Both the position numbers and the translations under genes were made by a program. A stretch of DNA of 64,000 nt from Stieleria maiorica (GTDB lineage Bacteria > Planctomycetota > Planctomycetia > Pirellulales > Pirellulaceae), in the NCBI RefSeq assembly GCF_008035925.1, contig NZ_CP036264.1, positions 1,709,409-1,773,408 on the forward strand. Direction: 5' to 3'. Of this stretch, positions 1-8,496 are shown one piece after another (positions within the stretch are counted from its first letter, which is position 1; each line of letters begins with the position of its first letter). The notes beneath the pieces were generated by a model that was not told the DNA's origin, did not search any database, and was given only the letters and a program-made list of their open reading frames with translations.

Positions 1-1110
1 TGGTTCGGATTGCTGTGGGTCAGCGCTGCGGGTGATGTAGTGCAGTTCGCGATTGAAGTCGAACGCAATCGCGTCGCCGTGCTGAAGCCGATGACTTTCC
101 GGCACGTCGTACTCGGGGTTGGACATCGGATAGTGCGTGGTGACTTCCAGGTTCTGGTTCAGCGCCAACATGCAGCGGTACAACCTTGCCCCCGGAAAGA
201 TCGCCCAGGGGCCGTCGACGTGACCCATGTAGAACACGGTGTCCGAGGACGTCGTTTTCGGCGGGCCGGTGACGTACAACTCATTTATCCCCAAGACCGG
301 GCGGACGTCATAGCCGCTGCCGTGAAAGGAACGGATCATCGACATCAATTGGGGCGAATCGGCCAGTCGCCCGAAGGAAGCTCCACCGGCACCTGACAAG
401 TCGCTCTGCCACCAGTGTGTGCTTTGCGAAACGTCAACCTGTTGACCGCAGACCCAGTTCAGAATGGCATCGAAGTCGGCTTTGTCCTGGCGGTCGGTCA
501 GTTTCGTTTTCAGCACCGCCTTGCGGGCCACCAGCAAACGAACTGGCGACTGACGCCAGCGCCCCGCGATCACGATCAAAACCGGCAACAGTAACACGGA
601 GTGTTCCATGAACTGCCGCCACCAGCGACGTGAATCCTTGTACGTGCTTTGAAAAGTTGGCTCGGCGGTCAACCAGTGCGCAAGGTCTTGTCCGACGTAC
701 CCCGCGGCAACCGCAGCGACGGACCACCAAACACCCAGCGACAGCCAAGCCGCCATCACAGCGATCACGCCGACGGCAATCGCGTGCAGGCAGGCGATGG
801 ACGCCGGGGCGAACGCAACGACCACCGTGATGTGCGCGAACGCGATCAATGCAGACGCCATCGGACTGGCCCAAGCCAGCAACGCGTACAGGCCGAACAG
901 CCCCAGCGGCGTCGTCACCAAATGACAGGCCACATTCAGCGGGCTGCGATGACAGCGCAGGAACCCTTGGCACAGCCGTGTCCAGTCGGAACCGGCGGCG
1001 GATCCGTTGGGCGTCTGACCACCGCCGGCGTTGACACGCGACACGTCCGTCCAAGCGTGATTGCCGACGGGATGCTCCAGCGTCGCGGCGGCAAATGATT
1101 CAACCGGCAT
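1..1110 (-). CDS. Membrane protein with Mpo1-like N-terminus (partial, runs off the left edge)
   Basis: The reading frame is open from the ATG at 1110 to the first base of the window, so about 370 residues are visible and the C-terminus is missing. The ATG lies inside the last codons of the upstream btaB-like gene (ATGCCGGTTGA overlap), which indicates translational coupling. Residues about 53-155 hold H-RSPLN-x-x-x-H, several hydrophobic helices and a VGQDLAHWLTAEPTF segment, a layout like the Mpo1/DUF962 membrane proteins. A further helix lies near residue 175. The soluble C-terminal part has YMGHVDGPW and GDAIAFDFNRELHYI, faintly reminiscent of aspartyl/asparaginyl hydroxylase-like proteins; that is a guess. 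Its place in a betaine-lipid operon suggests a lipid role, which is inference. Confidence 0.6.
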   Translation of the reverse strand, partial: MPVESFAAATLEHPVGNHAWTDVSRVNAGGGQTPNGSAAGSDWTRLCQGFLRCHRSPLNVACHLVTTPLGLFGLYALLAWASPMASALIAFAHITVVVAFAPASIACLHAIAVGVIAVMAAWLSLGVWWSVAAVAAGYVGQDLAHWLTAEPTFQSTYKDSRRWWRQFMEHSVLLLPVLIVIAGRWRQSPVRLLVARKAVLKTKLTDRQDKADFDAILNWVCGQQVDVSQSTHWWQSDLSGAGGASFGRLADSPQLMSMIRSFHGSGYDVRPVLGINELYVTGPPKTTSSDTVFYMGHVDGPWAIFPGARLYRCMLALNQNLEVTTHYPMSNPEYDVPESHRLQHGDAIAFDFNRELHYITRSADPQQSEP

Positions 1111-1936
1111 TCGTGGCTCGCTTGGTCCCGACGAACAAATAGTAGGGCGCTCGAACGAGCGGCAAATAAGGCACACGTCCCAGCCGTTCGCTGAAGCGTG
1201 TCACGTCAAATTTTTGATGCAGCATGGCGGTGTGGTCGGGGCTCAAGAAGACATTGTCCGCTCCGAACCAATGCGTCCAAAACGAGCGGCGAAGCCAACC
1301 GTGTTGGCGATGCCCGTGGGTCGCGTATTTTCGCGACACATAAAAGTCAACGACGCCGATGACCCCGCCAGGTTTTAAAACTCGATGGGCCAATTCGATG
1401 GCCTTGAACCAGTCGGGGATCATGGTCAGGGAGTAGGAGAACGTCACCAGATCGACGCTTTCTTCCTCTCGGTCCCATTGCGTCACATCGGCCAGCGAAA
1501 ACTGGGCATTCGCCACGCCGGCGCCGCCCAGTCGATCGCGGGCGACGTCCAACAACGAGGACGAAAGATCGACCAAATGAATCTGCCTTAACTCCCTACA
1601 GCGCCCGCCGGCCCGAAGGATGTTCTCGCCCGTCCCAGACCCCAGATCGGCCCAAACCCCGGCGGTCGGAAAGTCCAGCGAATCGATCAGTTCGTCGCGA
1701 CCGTGCAACAAACGTGCACGGAACGAGTCGTAATCACCGGCTTGGCCGCTATAAAAACTCTCCAGCCGCTCGGCATGCGTTTTTCCACGCACCGGGTGAG
1801 CCAGCAGGTGCCAGATCACACGCAGATCGCTTGCCCAGGAAGGTTTTCCGGCAGCCGTGTTCTGGTCGACGGATTGATCTGCCGTGGTGATCGTTCCGTT
1901 CAGTCCGGTGGATTTCGTGACGCCCGTGCTGGTCAT
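1100..1936 (-). CDS. btaB: BtaB-like SAM-dependent N-methyltransferase of betaine lipid synthesis
   Basis: The 278-residue protein has a class I methyltransferase fold: motif I VWADLGSGTGEN near residues 94-105, an acidic strand end (IHLVDLS), and HRVLKPGGVIGVVDFYV later. In BtaB systems the enzyme trimethylates the amino group of diacylglyceryl-homoserine to give DGTS. The ATG at 1936 was chosen because it overlaps the btaA stop (ATGA) and the sequence starts to look like a protein there; the same frame stays open further upstream but only as a shadow of btaA. Order and coupling plcP-btaA-btaB support the assignment. The N-terminal 35 residues are Ser/Thr-rich and probably unstructured. Confidence 0.85.
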   Translation of the reverse strand: MTSTGVTKSTGLNGTITTADQSVDQNTAAGKPSWASDLRVIWHLLAHPVRGKTHAERLESFYSGQAGDYDSFRARLLHGRDELIDSLDFPTAGVWADLGSGTGENILRAGGRCRELRQIHLVDLSSSLLDVARDRLGGAGVANAQFSLADVTQWDREEESVDLVTFSYSLTMIPDWFKAIELAHRVLKPGGVIGVVDFYVSRKYATHGHRQHGWLRRSFWTHWFGADNVFLSPDHTAMLHQKFDVTRFSERLGRVPYLPLVRAPYYLFVGTKRATNAG

Positions 1937-3138
1937 GCCGCGACACCGTTGAGGTCGGCGATGTAAAAACTGCCGTAGGTGTGGACGCGATCGGTCAAAT
2001 GCAATTCGGCGGCCAACTCCTTTTGGTACCGCAGCAATTCGCCCAGGCAGGTTCGCTTGCCGTTGGAGCGGACCGTCAACGGATCGACAAAGTCGACGTC
2101 CAGAGCGGCACTGCGCCACAGGATGCGAGTGTTGTCGGCCGAGCGGTCGACGATGCTCTGCCATTCGGAGGCCAACAGATCGGGGTGTCGTTCGTACAAC
2201 CAGTCCATGTGGTCGAGCAGAACGAATCGCGAAATCGGTGCATCGTGGACGCGTAGAAACGACTCGACCGTGTTGTTGTGCGTGCTGACGCGATCGACCA
2301 AACCGGCGCGAAGTCGGTCGAAGCCGTGCCGCGTCAGATATTCCGGGCAGCAGGTCGGTGTGTAGCTGCCGGTCAAATAGACACGCCAAAAGTAGTTGTC
2401 TTTCAGCGGGATCTTTTTAAAGACCGTTTCGATTCGATCCTGAATGAAGCGTCCGATCCCGCCGGGATAGCCGCGATCGATTTGCAGACGTTGACTGCGT
2501 GGGACGCCCAGCATCGCGAGTGTCGTGTCACGACGCAGTACCCACCGCATCGGCTTCGAAAACAGTTGTTCGGAAACGCCGCACGAATCATAGATCTCGG
2601 CTTGCTGTTGGACCGTTTCGGCCGACAGAATTTCCAGCACCGATTCACGCAAGCCTTTGGGGCGATTGAGGTAGCCGTTGATCATCCAGGCAAAAAAGCC
2701 GGACGTGCCGCGGAAATAGAAACTGTTGCGCCGCGCGGTGCCGTCGAAGAAATTGATGCGCCGGTCCCAAATCGCGCGATCGTCCCGCCGCAGTGCCGGA
2801 CGAACCCGGTTGTGATACAGGGTCTTCCAATTCGGGTGCACACCCCTGCCAAACACCTCGAAAAAATCATCGTACGGAAGCGTCCGGATGGCGGCGATCT
2901 TGAGTTCCAGCAAGGCATTTTGCATCGCATTGACGTCGACCGCATGCACGCTTTTGGGAGCCTGCAGCGCGTAGTCGAGTGCGTTGCAGCCGGCCGACGT
3001 GATCACCAGCACGCTGTCGTCTGGGCCCAAATCGAGTGCTTGGCGGTCCAGACGCGGGTCTTCCCAGCACGTGTTGTAGACCAGATTGCGTTGATGGACC
3101 GCGTCGAAGCAGCGTTTGCTTATCCATTCCTTGATCAT
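1933..3138 (-). CDS. btaA: BtaA-like SAM:diacylglycerol 3-amino-3-carboxypropyltransferase (DUF3419)
   Basis: The 401-residue protein matches DUF3419/BtaA throughout. Near residue 21 is YNTCWEDPRLDR, followed by the nucleotide-binding segment VLVITSAGCNALDY and HAVDVNAMQNALLELK. BtaA transfers the aminocarboxypropyl group of S-adenosylmethionine to diacylglycerol, making the precursor of the betaine lipid DGTS. The stop TGA overlaps the next start as ATGA. The gene lies 45 bp downstream of the metallophosphoesterase gene, so a plcP-btaA-btaB operon is likely. Such operons in other bacteria respond to phosphate starvation; I did not identify a Pho box here. Confidence 0.93.
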   Translation of the reverse strand: MIKEWISKRCFDAVHQRNLVYNTCWEDPRLDRQALDLGPDDSVLVITSAGCNALDYALQAPKSVHAVDVNAMQNALLELKIAAIRTLPYDDFFEVFGRGVHPNWKTLYHNRVRPALRRDDRAIWDRRINFFDGTARRNSFYFRGTSGFFAWMINGYLNRPKGLRESVLEILSAETVQQQAEIYDSCGVSEQLFSKPMRWVLRRDTTLAMLGVPRSQRLQIDRGYPGGIGRFIQDRIETVFKKIPLKDNYFWRVYLTGSYTPTCCPEYLTRHGFDRLRAGLVDRVSTHNNTVESFLRVHDAPISRFVLLDHMDWLYERHPDLLASEWQSIVDRSADNTRILWRSAALDVDFVDPLTVRSNGKRTCLGELLRYQKELAAELHLTDRVHTYGSFYIADLNGVAA

Positions 3139-3183
3139 TCCGATGGTTTCCCTTGGGGATGCTTTGATGTTTTGTTGAAGGTG

Positions 3184-4089
3184 TCATTCGATCGAAGACA
3201 CGACGCACTCGCGGTCGTGACACGGGGCCACCGCATCAAACAGCGGTGCATCGGCGATCGACTCCGGTTGGAAATCGTCGATCGGTGGCGGGTCGGATCC
3301 TCGCTGGCCCAGGTGCAAGGTTTGAGAGTCGCCGTAGCGGCTGACCAATTGCAAATCGCCGTTGTGGCATTCGACCAGTCCGGTGCAGTTTTCGACCCAG
3401 TCACCGGTGTTGCAGTACAGCACCGATTCGGACCGTTTCATCACCGGCGTGTGGATATGACCGCAGATCACGCCATCGCAATCCTTTTGCGAGGCATGGT
3501 GCATGATTTTGTTTTCGTAACGGCTGATGAATTTGACGCCGCGTTTGACCCGTCCCTTGATCACCGCGCAGGCACCGTAGGGGTTTCGGTCGTGGGCCAG
3601 AAAACGGTTCTTGACCCAGCGATTGAAACTCAGGCAGGCGTCGTAGAACGAGGAACTGCCTTTGGAGATCCACTGCGCCTTGGTTTCAAAAAAGTCGAAC
3701 AGGTCGCCGTGGGTGACCAGGAATCGCCAGCCATGCAGCGTTTCAAAAATGAACTCGTCGGCGATGCTGACATCGGGAAACCCCGCCGGCATGACGCTGC
3801 GAAACGAGGCTTCGCGGAGGAATGAATCGTGGTTGCCGGGGGTGTAGTGCAGTTGGGTCCCTTGCTGCACCAGATCGACCAAGTGGCGGATGATGCGGTC
3901 ACAGGGTTCGGTCCAATGCCAACCGGAATTGATTTTCCAGGCGTCGAAGAAGTCGCCGACCAGGAACAGTTTTTCCGGGCGATAGCCTTGGAGAAACTCC
4001 AGGAATTCCTCCGTGCGGGCGTGCTTGCATCCCAAGTGGACGTCACTGACGAGTAACGTCCGTACCGACAACGGTGAGATCCCACTCAT
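3184..4089 (-). CDS. plcP: PlcP/LpxH-like metallophosphoesterase
   Basis: The 301-residue calcineurin-like phosphoesterase carries all metal-binding blocks: DVHLG (about residue 16), GDFFDAW (about 45), GNHD (about 85), HGDLFD and GHIHTP. By sequence alone it would be called UDP-2,3-diacylglucosamine hydrolase-like. Directly upstream of btaA-btaB it fits PlcP better, the phospholipase C that removes head groups from phospholipids to supply diacylglycerol to BtaA; PlcP proteins belong to this same family. The C-terminal 40 residues are acidic and Pro-rich and look dispensable. The start at 4089 begins MSGISPLSVRTLLVSDVHLG. LpxH-type activity cannot be excluded. Confidence 0.8.
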   Translation of the reverse strand: MSGISPLSVRTLLVSDVHLGCKHARTEEFLEFLQGYRPEKLFLVGDFFDAWKINSGWHWTEPCDRIIRHLVDLVQQGTQLHYTPGNHDSFLREASFRSVMPAGFPDVSIADEFIFETLHGWRFLVTHGDLFDFFETKAQWISKGSSSFYDACLSFNRWVKNRFLAHDRNPYGACAVIKGRVKRGVKFISRYENKIMHHASQKDCDGVICGHIHTPVMKRSESVLYCNTGDWVENCTGLVECHNGDLQLVSRYGDSQTLHLGQRGSDPPPIDDFQPESIADAPLFDAVAPCHDRECVVSSIE

Positions 4090-4224
4090 GCCAATAACGC
4101 CTCTGCTCCTTGCGGAACCGCTCCTTGCGGAGTCGATGAACTACCGATCCCTTGAATCTGAGGCAGAGCGTATCAGAAGAGTGTTGATATCCTGTTAATG
4201 CAGGGCGCAGCTTCGCGGAAGAAC

Positions 4225-5961
4225 TCATTGGTTTTCCATGAGCCGCTGCTGGGCGATGTCGATCAGTGGTTTCAGGTCGGAGTTGTCGCCGTACAGTTCG
4301 ACCAGGCTGTACCAAATTTTGCGGGCTTCGACGACTTGATTGTCAGCGAGCAATTGATCGGCTTCCTCCAAGCGGGCGCGGATGATCTTGGCTGCGTCGC
4401 TTTCGCCGGCGGCCTTCTCTTCCAAGGCCGCGATCTGATAGCGCGCCGCGTTGACGGCGGTTTCGTAGTCCGGGTCGTCGCCCAACACCGTCACCATGCT
4501 GTGGTACTTGTCGATCGCCTTGGCAAAATCACCGTTGGCGGAAAACTCTTGTGCCTGCTTGTGCAGCAATTCGCCCTGGTTCTTGATCGGTAGGTTGTTT
4601 TTGATCTTGATCGACAGCTGATGCAAGAACTGTTTAACGTTGATCAGGTCGATTTGTAGTTGGGCCCACTCGGCGTGCGGACCATCCGGGAATCGCACCA
4701 GCAACTCCCGTAGCGGTTCGTCTTCGGCTTCGGCCAACGCCTTGCGTGTGTCCATCGCGATCAGCTTTTCCGCCTCGGCTCGCAGCGACGCCTCGCTGGC
4801 CGGCCAGGCGACGTAGCCCAACAGCATCAGCAACAACACCAATCCGCCCAACAGGAACCACGGTTGGTCGTGCCACACGACGTTGTCCGGGACCTCGTCC
4901 TCGGGCTCGATCGCGTTCAGGTCGATCACCCCTCGCCCCAGCAATGTCCGCGCCTCGTCCTTGTCTTGCTGGCTGGTGACCTGCAGCGGGCTGAATCCGC
5001 TGCTGGTGTGTTCGGCGACACTGGTGCGGGACAGGGCGCGTTTGCGGACCTCGGCCAATGCCAACTTGACGGCCGTTGCACTGGGCGGTCGATTGGCCGG
5101 GTCTTTCTCCAACAACCGCATGATCAGTTTGTCAAACCAAATCGGGCACTGCAGCACGATCGATGCCGGTGTCGGCGGCGATTCGCTTTGCACGTTCTCG
5201 CGGACTTCCTGCATCGTCTCACCACTGACCGGTAACCGCCCCGTGATCGCTTGGTAGAGCAACACGCCCAGCGCGTACAAGTCGGCCGAGGCCTGCGGCG
5301 GCGCTGCCGGATTTCCGTTTCCCCCCGCCTCCGCGATCGCCTCCGGCGGTTGGCGTGCGACTTGATCGATCGAAGGCGGACGGGTGGTGCGAAACGGTGA
5401 TCCGAATCGATCGATGCGAAGGTCCAATAGCACGGGGGCGAATCCGGTCACGATCACCTTGTCGGGACAAATCGCCCCGTGCACCACGCCCTGGCCGTGC
5501 AGGTACTCCAACGCGTCGGCGATCCCCTGGGCGATTTCCAAGGCGTTTTCCCAGGACAGTCGACCCGCTCGCTCGATCTGGCTGGAGAGCGTTTCGCCCT
5601 CGATCAGCTCATACGCCAGGTAGGCGTCGGTTTCTTCAAAGCCTCCGCCGAAACATTTCGCAATGCCGGGGTGCGAAATTGTCTTCAGTCGTTCCCATTC
5701 GTCGGCCAACAACCGGCGTGCCTCCGGTGTGCTGCCGAACGGGGCCGAGAAGACCTTGACCGCGATCGACTTTTTCAGCTGCACGTGGATCGCACGCCAA
5801 ACCGAACTGGTCGACGGATGGTCGCCAAGTTTGGATTCAATTGCGAGCGGACCGAGTCGGCTTCGAGGCATCGTGGAATTGATCGGCTGAAGAAACGCGG
5901 GCTGGACAGTCGCCGTCCTCTCCGAGGTCGGCGCCGGGCAAAGCTTCGCTTTGTTGTGCAC
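4225..5961 (-). CDS. Serine/threonine kinase-like protein, probable pseudokinase, with one membrane helix
   Basis: The frame codes for 578 residues; an internal ATG at 5871 (MPRSRLGPLAIESKLG) is an equally likely start. A kinase fold occupies about residues 37-300, with IAVKVF as the lysine strand. The catalytic loop reads HGAICPDKV instead of HRDxKxxN, the DFG position reads DLR, and there is no glycine-rich loop, so it is probably catalytically dead. A single transmembrane helix (FLLGGLVLLLMLLGYVAW) near residue 385 precedes a mainly helical C-terminal half with TPR-like character. The family is common in planctomycetes; a scaffold or sensor role is inference. Confidence 0.8.
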   Translation of the reverse strand: MHNKAKLCPAPTSERTATVQPAFLQPINSTMPRSRLGPLAIESKLGDHPSTSSVWRAIHVQLKKSIAVKVFSAPFGSTPEARRLLADEWERLKTISHPGIAKCFGGGFEETDAYLAYELIEGETLSSQIERAGRLSWENALEIAQGIADALEYLHGQGVVHGAICPDKVIVTGFAPVLLDLRIDRFGSPFRTTRPPSIDQVARQPPEAIAEAGGNGNPAAPPQASADLYALGVLLYQAITGRLPVSGETMQEVRENVQSESPPTPASIVLQCPIWFDKLIMRLLEKDPANRPPSATAVKLALAEVRKRALSRTSVAEHTSSGFSPLQVTSQQDKDEARTLLGRGVIDLNAIEPEDEVPDNVVWHDQPWFLLGGLVLLLMLLGYVAWPASEASLRAEAEKLIAMDTRKALAEAEDEPLRELLVRFPDGPHAEWAQLQIDLINVKQFLHQLSIKIKNNLPIKNQGELLHKQAQEFSANGDFAKAIDKYHSMVTVLGDDPDYETAVNAARYQIAALEEKAAGESDAAKIIRARLEEADQLLADNQVVEARKIWYSLVELYGDNSDLKPLIDIAQQRLMENQ

Positions 5962-6296
5962 CGAGTTCAGAGAACACGGCGACCCTCGGAACGTATCGGC
6001 GAAGACGCAACTCGGTTTTCGGGTCGTGGACGAGGCGACGAGTCCCTTCGGATTGCCGGCTGCAAGGACTCCTCGCGTCGTCCACTACCGGGTGCCCGAA
6101 TCTTAAGGCGAGGCGCACCACTAGCATAGCGTCTGAGAACACAAAGTGGATGGTCCGACGGGATCGCCGACGGTTTAACGAGATTCCGTAACGTAGGCTT
6201 CAATTCCGGCGTCCATCCCGATCCATGCGATCGATGGGAAAGCCGATTATTCGAATTCTGACGATCCGATCGCCGCCAAGACTTTCGCAACGCAAC

Positions 6297-7370
6297 ATGA
6301 CCCGTCGCCACAGCATCGCCCTCGCCACACTCGTCGCCCTGACTGTCATCACAACGATTTCGGCCGACGCGCAAACCAGTTGGGTTTCCGCCCAACGCAA
6401 CTCCCCGCCGACAACCGGCCAGGGGCTGGGGCGGGCTACCCCCGCCGACCCGGCCAGGGTGGTCGGTCACGATGCCTGTGTGAAATGTCACGCGTCGGAG
6501 GTCAAGGTTTGGCAGACGACGCCGCATGCGACGACCTTTGATCAATTGCATCGCACCCCCGAAGCCAAACAGATCGCTTCCAAGCTGGGCCTCCGCTCGA
6601 TCAAACATTCCGGTCGCTGCGTCGCTTGCCACTACACCACGCAATCCGATCCGTCCGCGAACGGCCCCGATGCTTCGCCTCATGTGGTCGCCGGCGTCTC
6701 GTGCGAATCCTGTCACGGTGCCGCCAAAGACTGGCTGGATTTGCATCACCATTATGGCGGCCAGTCGGTCACGCGTCTGACGGAATCGCCCGCTCACCGC
6801 GCCGAGCGAATCACAACGAGCATCCAGGCCGGGATGCGCAATCCGACCAATCTGTACCTGGTCGCGCAAAGCTGCTTGCGCTGTCACACCACTGCGGATG
6901 AAGAATTGGTCAACGTCGGCGGCCATCCCGCCGGGTCACTCGATTTCGAATTCGTCTCGTGGAGCCAAGGGACGATCCGCCACAACTTTGTCAACAGCGA
7001 CGGCAAGTCCAACGCGACGCGGTCGCCCGAGCAACTGCGGGTGATGTTCGTCGCCGGGATGATCGCCGAGCTGGAAGCGTCGTTGCGGGCGACGGCGATC
7101 GCGACACAAAAAGCCACCTTTGCGATCACCGTCGCACAGCGCGCCGATCGGGCCAAAAAGCGATTGCAAAGCGTCGCGGCAAAGGTTGACCAGCCGATCC
7201 TGAATCAGATTTTGGACGTCGTCGCGGGCGTTCGGCTGAAGCTGAATAACGAAGCCGAGTTGACGGCAGCTGCAGACGAAATCGCGAGCCTCGGCTATCG
7301 ATTTGCCGCCGAGTGTGACGGCAACGGGCTAAGCAGCTTGGACCCGTTCATCCCGACAGGGCGCAAGTGA
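6297..7370 (+). CDS. Secreted tetraheme cytochrome c family protein
   Basis: Starting at ATG 6297 the protein has a clear signal peptide (MTRRHSIALATLVALTVITT, cleavage near ADAQ). It carries four CxxCH heme sites: CVKCH, CVACH, CESCH and CLRCH. Spacing and the VGHDACVKCHASEVKVW opening resemble cytochrome c554-like proteins that move electrons in the periplasm or paryphoplasm. The last third is helical and heme-free. An upstream in-frame ATG at 6225 would hide the signal peptide and is less likely. The redox partner is unknown and neighbouring genes give no hint. Confidence 0.85.
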   Translation: MTRRHSIALATLVALTVITTISADAQTSWVSAQRNSPPTTGQGLGRATPADPARVVGHDACVKCHASEVKVWQTTPHATTFDQLHRTPEAKQIASKLGLRSIKHSGRCVACHYTTQSDPSANGPDASPHVVAGVSCESCHGAAKDWLDLHHHYGGQSVTRLTESPAHRAERITTSIQAGMRNPTNLYLVAQSCLRCHTTADEELVNVGGHPAGSLDFEFVSWSQGTIRHNFVNSDGKSNATRSPEQLRVMFVAGMIAELEASLRATAIATQKATFAITVAQRADRAKKRLQSVAAKVDQPILNQILDVVAGVRLKLNNEAELTAAADEIASLGYRFAAECDGNGLSSLDPFIPTGRK

Positions 7371-7675
7371 TCTGACCGGTTGGATGGGCTTCCAGCTTGT
7401 TGAGCGGGAGCCGGTCAGCGGATCGTTGTACGACGTCCTTTCTAGGTCGTCGCGGCGAGTTTTACTCGCGACGGCCCGGAGAGGCCACGAAGACGAGAGG
7501 TAGGAAAATTTTGGAGGTAAGAAAATGAGCCGGATCAATTGGGCGGTGAACACCAACATTTTCCTACCCCGAAATCTTCTTACCTGATCCCCGCATGGTC
7601 TATATCCGTAGCGCTGCGCGAACCGGCTGATATCAATCGATCGCTCCTCCCCGGCCGCGCCCTGCCCCACAACCG
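7371..7675. repeat. Intergenic repeats: GTACGAC-type element and imperfect hairpin
   Basis: No gene is seen here. At 7425-7495 lies one copy of the dispersed GTACGACGTCCTTTCtAGGTCGTC family with its inverted partner (GACGGCCCGGAGAGGCC). At 7499-7527 and 7558-7585 a 28-base imperfect inverted repeat (AGGTAGGAAAATTTT and its counterpart) can form a hairpin between the convergent cytochrome and scpA genes and could act as a bidirectional terminator. Confidence 0.6.
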
Positions 7676-8482
7676 CTACCGCGGTTGGCTGGGCAGGTTG
7701 GTGGCGATGATGCCGTCGTTGCCGTAGTTGTCGACTTCGTTGACCGCCAAGTCGTCGCTGTAGTGGCCGGTCTTGACGATCACGATGTCCCCGGCCTCGT
7801 CCTCTTCGACCGCCGCCCCGTGGTGGCGGGTCAGTTCCAGCGTGGCCAGGAACCATCCGATCAATGCGGACTTGTGAATGCCGCCTTCGATCAGATCCAT
7901 CAGCGCCACCCGCGGTCGATCGGCAAGCCGGGTATGGATCTTCTGCATGTAGACGTGGATCGGCGTGTCGTCATAGATGACTTCGGTTTGCGGCGGTCCG
8001 GCCGACTCGCGCATGATCCGCCCGAAGGCGCTGACCAAGTCCCAAATCTCCAGGTCTGCGATCGGTTGGTCGCCGGGGTCGATCCGCCGCCGCGGCAAGT
8101 CGTCGCTCATCCGCTGGTAACGCTGTTGCCAACGGCCGGCCATCTCGTCCAAGACCGCTGCGGCGTCGCGGATCTCTTTGTATTGCAGCAGCCGTTCGAC
8201 GAGTTCTGATTGCGGATCTTCGATCTGCTCGTCTTCCTCGTCCTCCTCGACCGTTTGGGGCAGCACGGCCTGGCTTTTCAGTTCCACCAAGATGCTGGCG
8301 AACTCCAGAAAGTCGCCGATGTCCGCCAAGTCCAATTCCTGCAGCAGCTCCAGATACTCGCCGTACTGGTCGATCACTTTCGCCAGCGAGATCTCCATCA
8401 AACTCACCTCCTGGCGGCGGGCCAGGTAGAGCAACAAGTCGATGGGACCGTTGTAAACAGCGAGTTCGACGCGGAAGGACAT
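7676..8482 (-). CDS. scpA: Segregation and condensation protein A
   Basis: The 268-residue protein begins MSFRVELAVYNGPIDLLLYL, the typical ScpA N-terminus (YxGPLDLLLxLI), followed by LEISLAKVIDQY-like sequence and an acidic linker (EEDEEDEQIEDP) at about residues 99-110. The C-terminal winged-helix part includes PRVALMDLIEGGIHKSALIGWFLATLEL. ScpA is the kleisin that bridges SMC dimers with ScpB in chromosome condensation. scpB and smc are not in this window. The gene lies 14 bp downstream of mqnC and probably shares its transcript. Confidence 0.92.
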   Translation of the reverse strand: MSFRVELAVYNGPIDLLLYLARRQEVSLMEISLAKVIDQYGEYLELLQELDLADIGDFLEFASILVELKSQAVLPQTVEEDEEDEQIEDPQSELVERLLQYKEIRDAAAVLDEMAGRWQQRYQRMSDDLPRRRIDPGDQPIADLEIWDLVSAFGRIMRESAGPPQTEVIYDDTPIHVYMQKIHTRLADRPRVALMDLIEGGIHKSALIGWFLATLELTRHHGAAVEEDEAGDIVIVKTGHYSDDLAVNEVDNYGNDGIIATNLPSQPR

Positions 8483-8496
8483 GCCGCAAGTTTATC

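Noticed and set aside
434-1054. Minus-strand frame (206 codons) near the left edge
   Set aside because: An out-of-frame shadow of the real membrane-protein gene that runs from 1110 past the window start.
2278-3825. Long plus-strand frame (515 codons)
   Set aside because: It lies antisense to btaA and the PlcP-like gene, both with clear family motifs; the frame has no recognisable motif.
5967-6926. Minus-strand frame (319 codons)
   Set aside because: Antisense to the tetraheme cytochrome gene and its leader; composition is Arg-rich without motifs.
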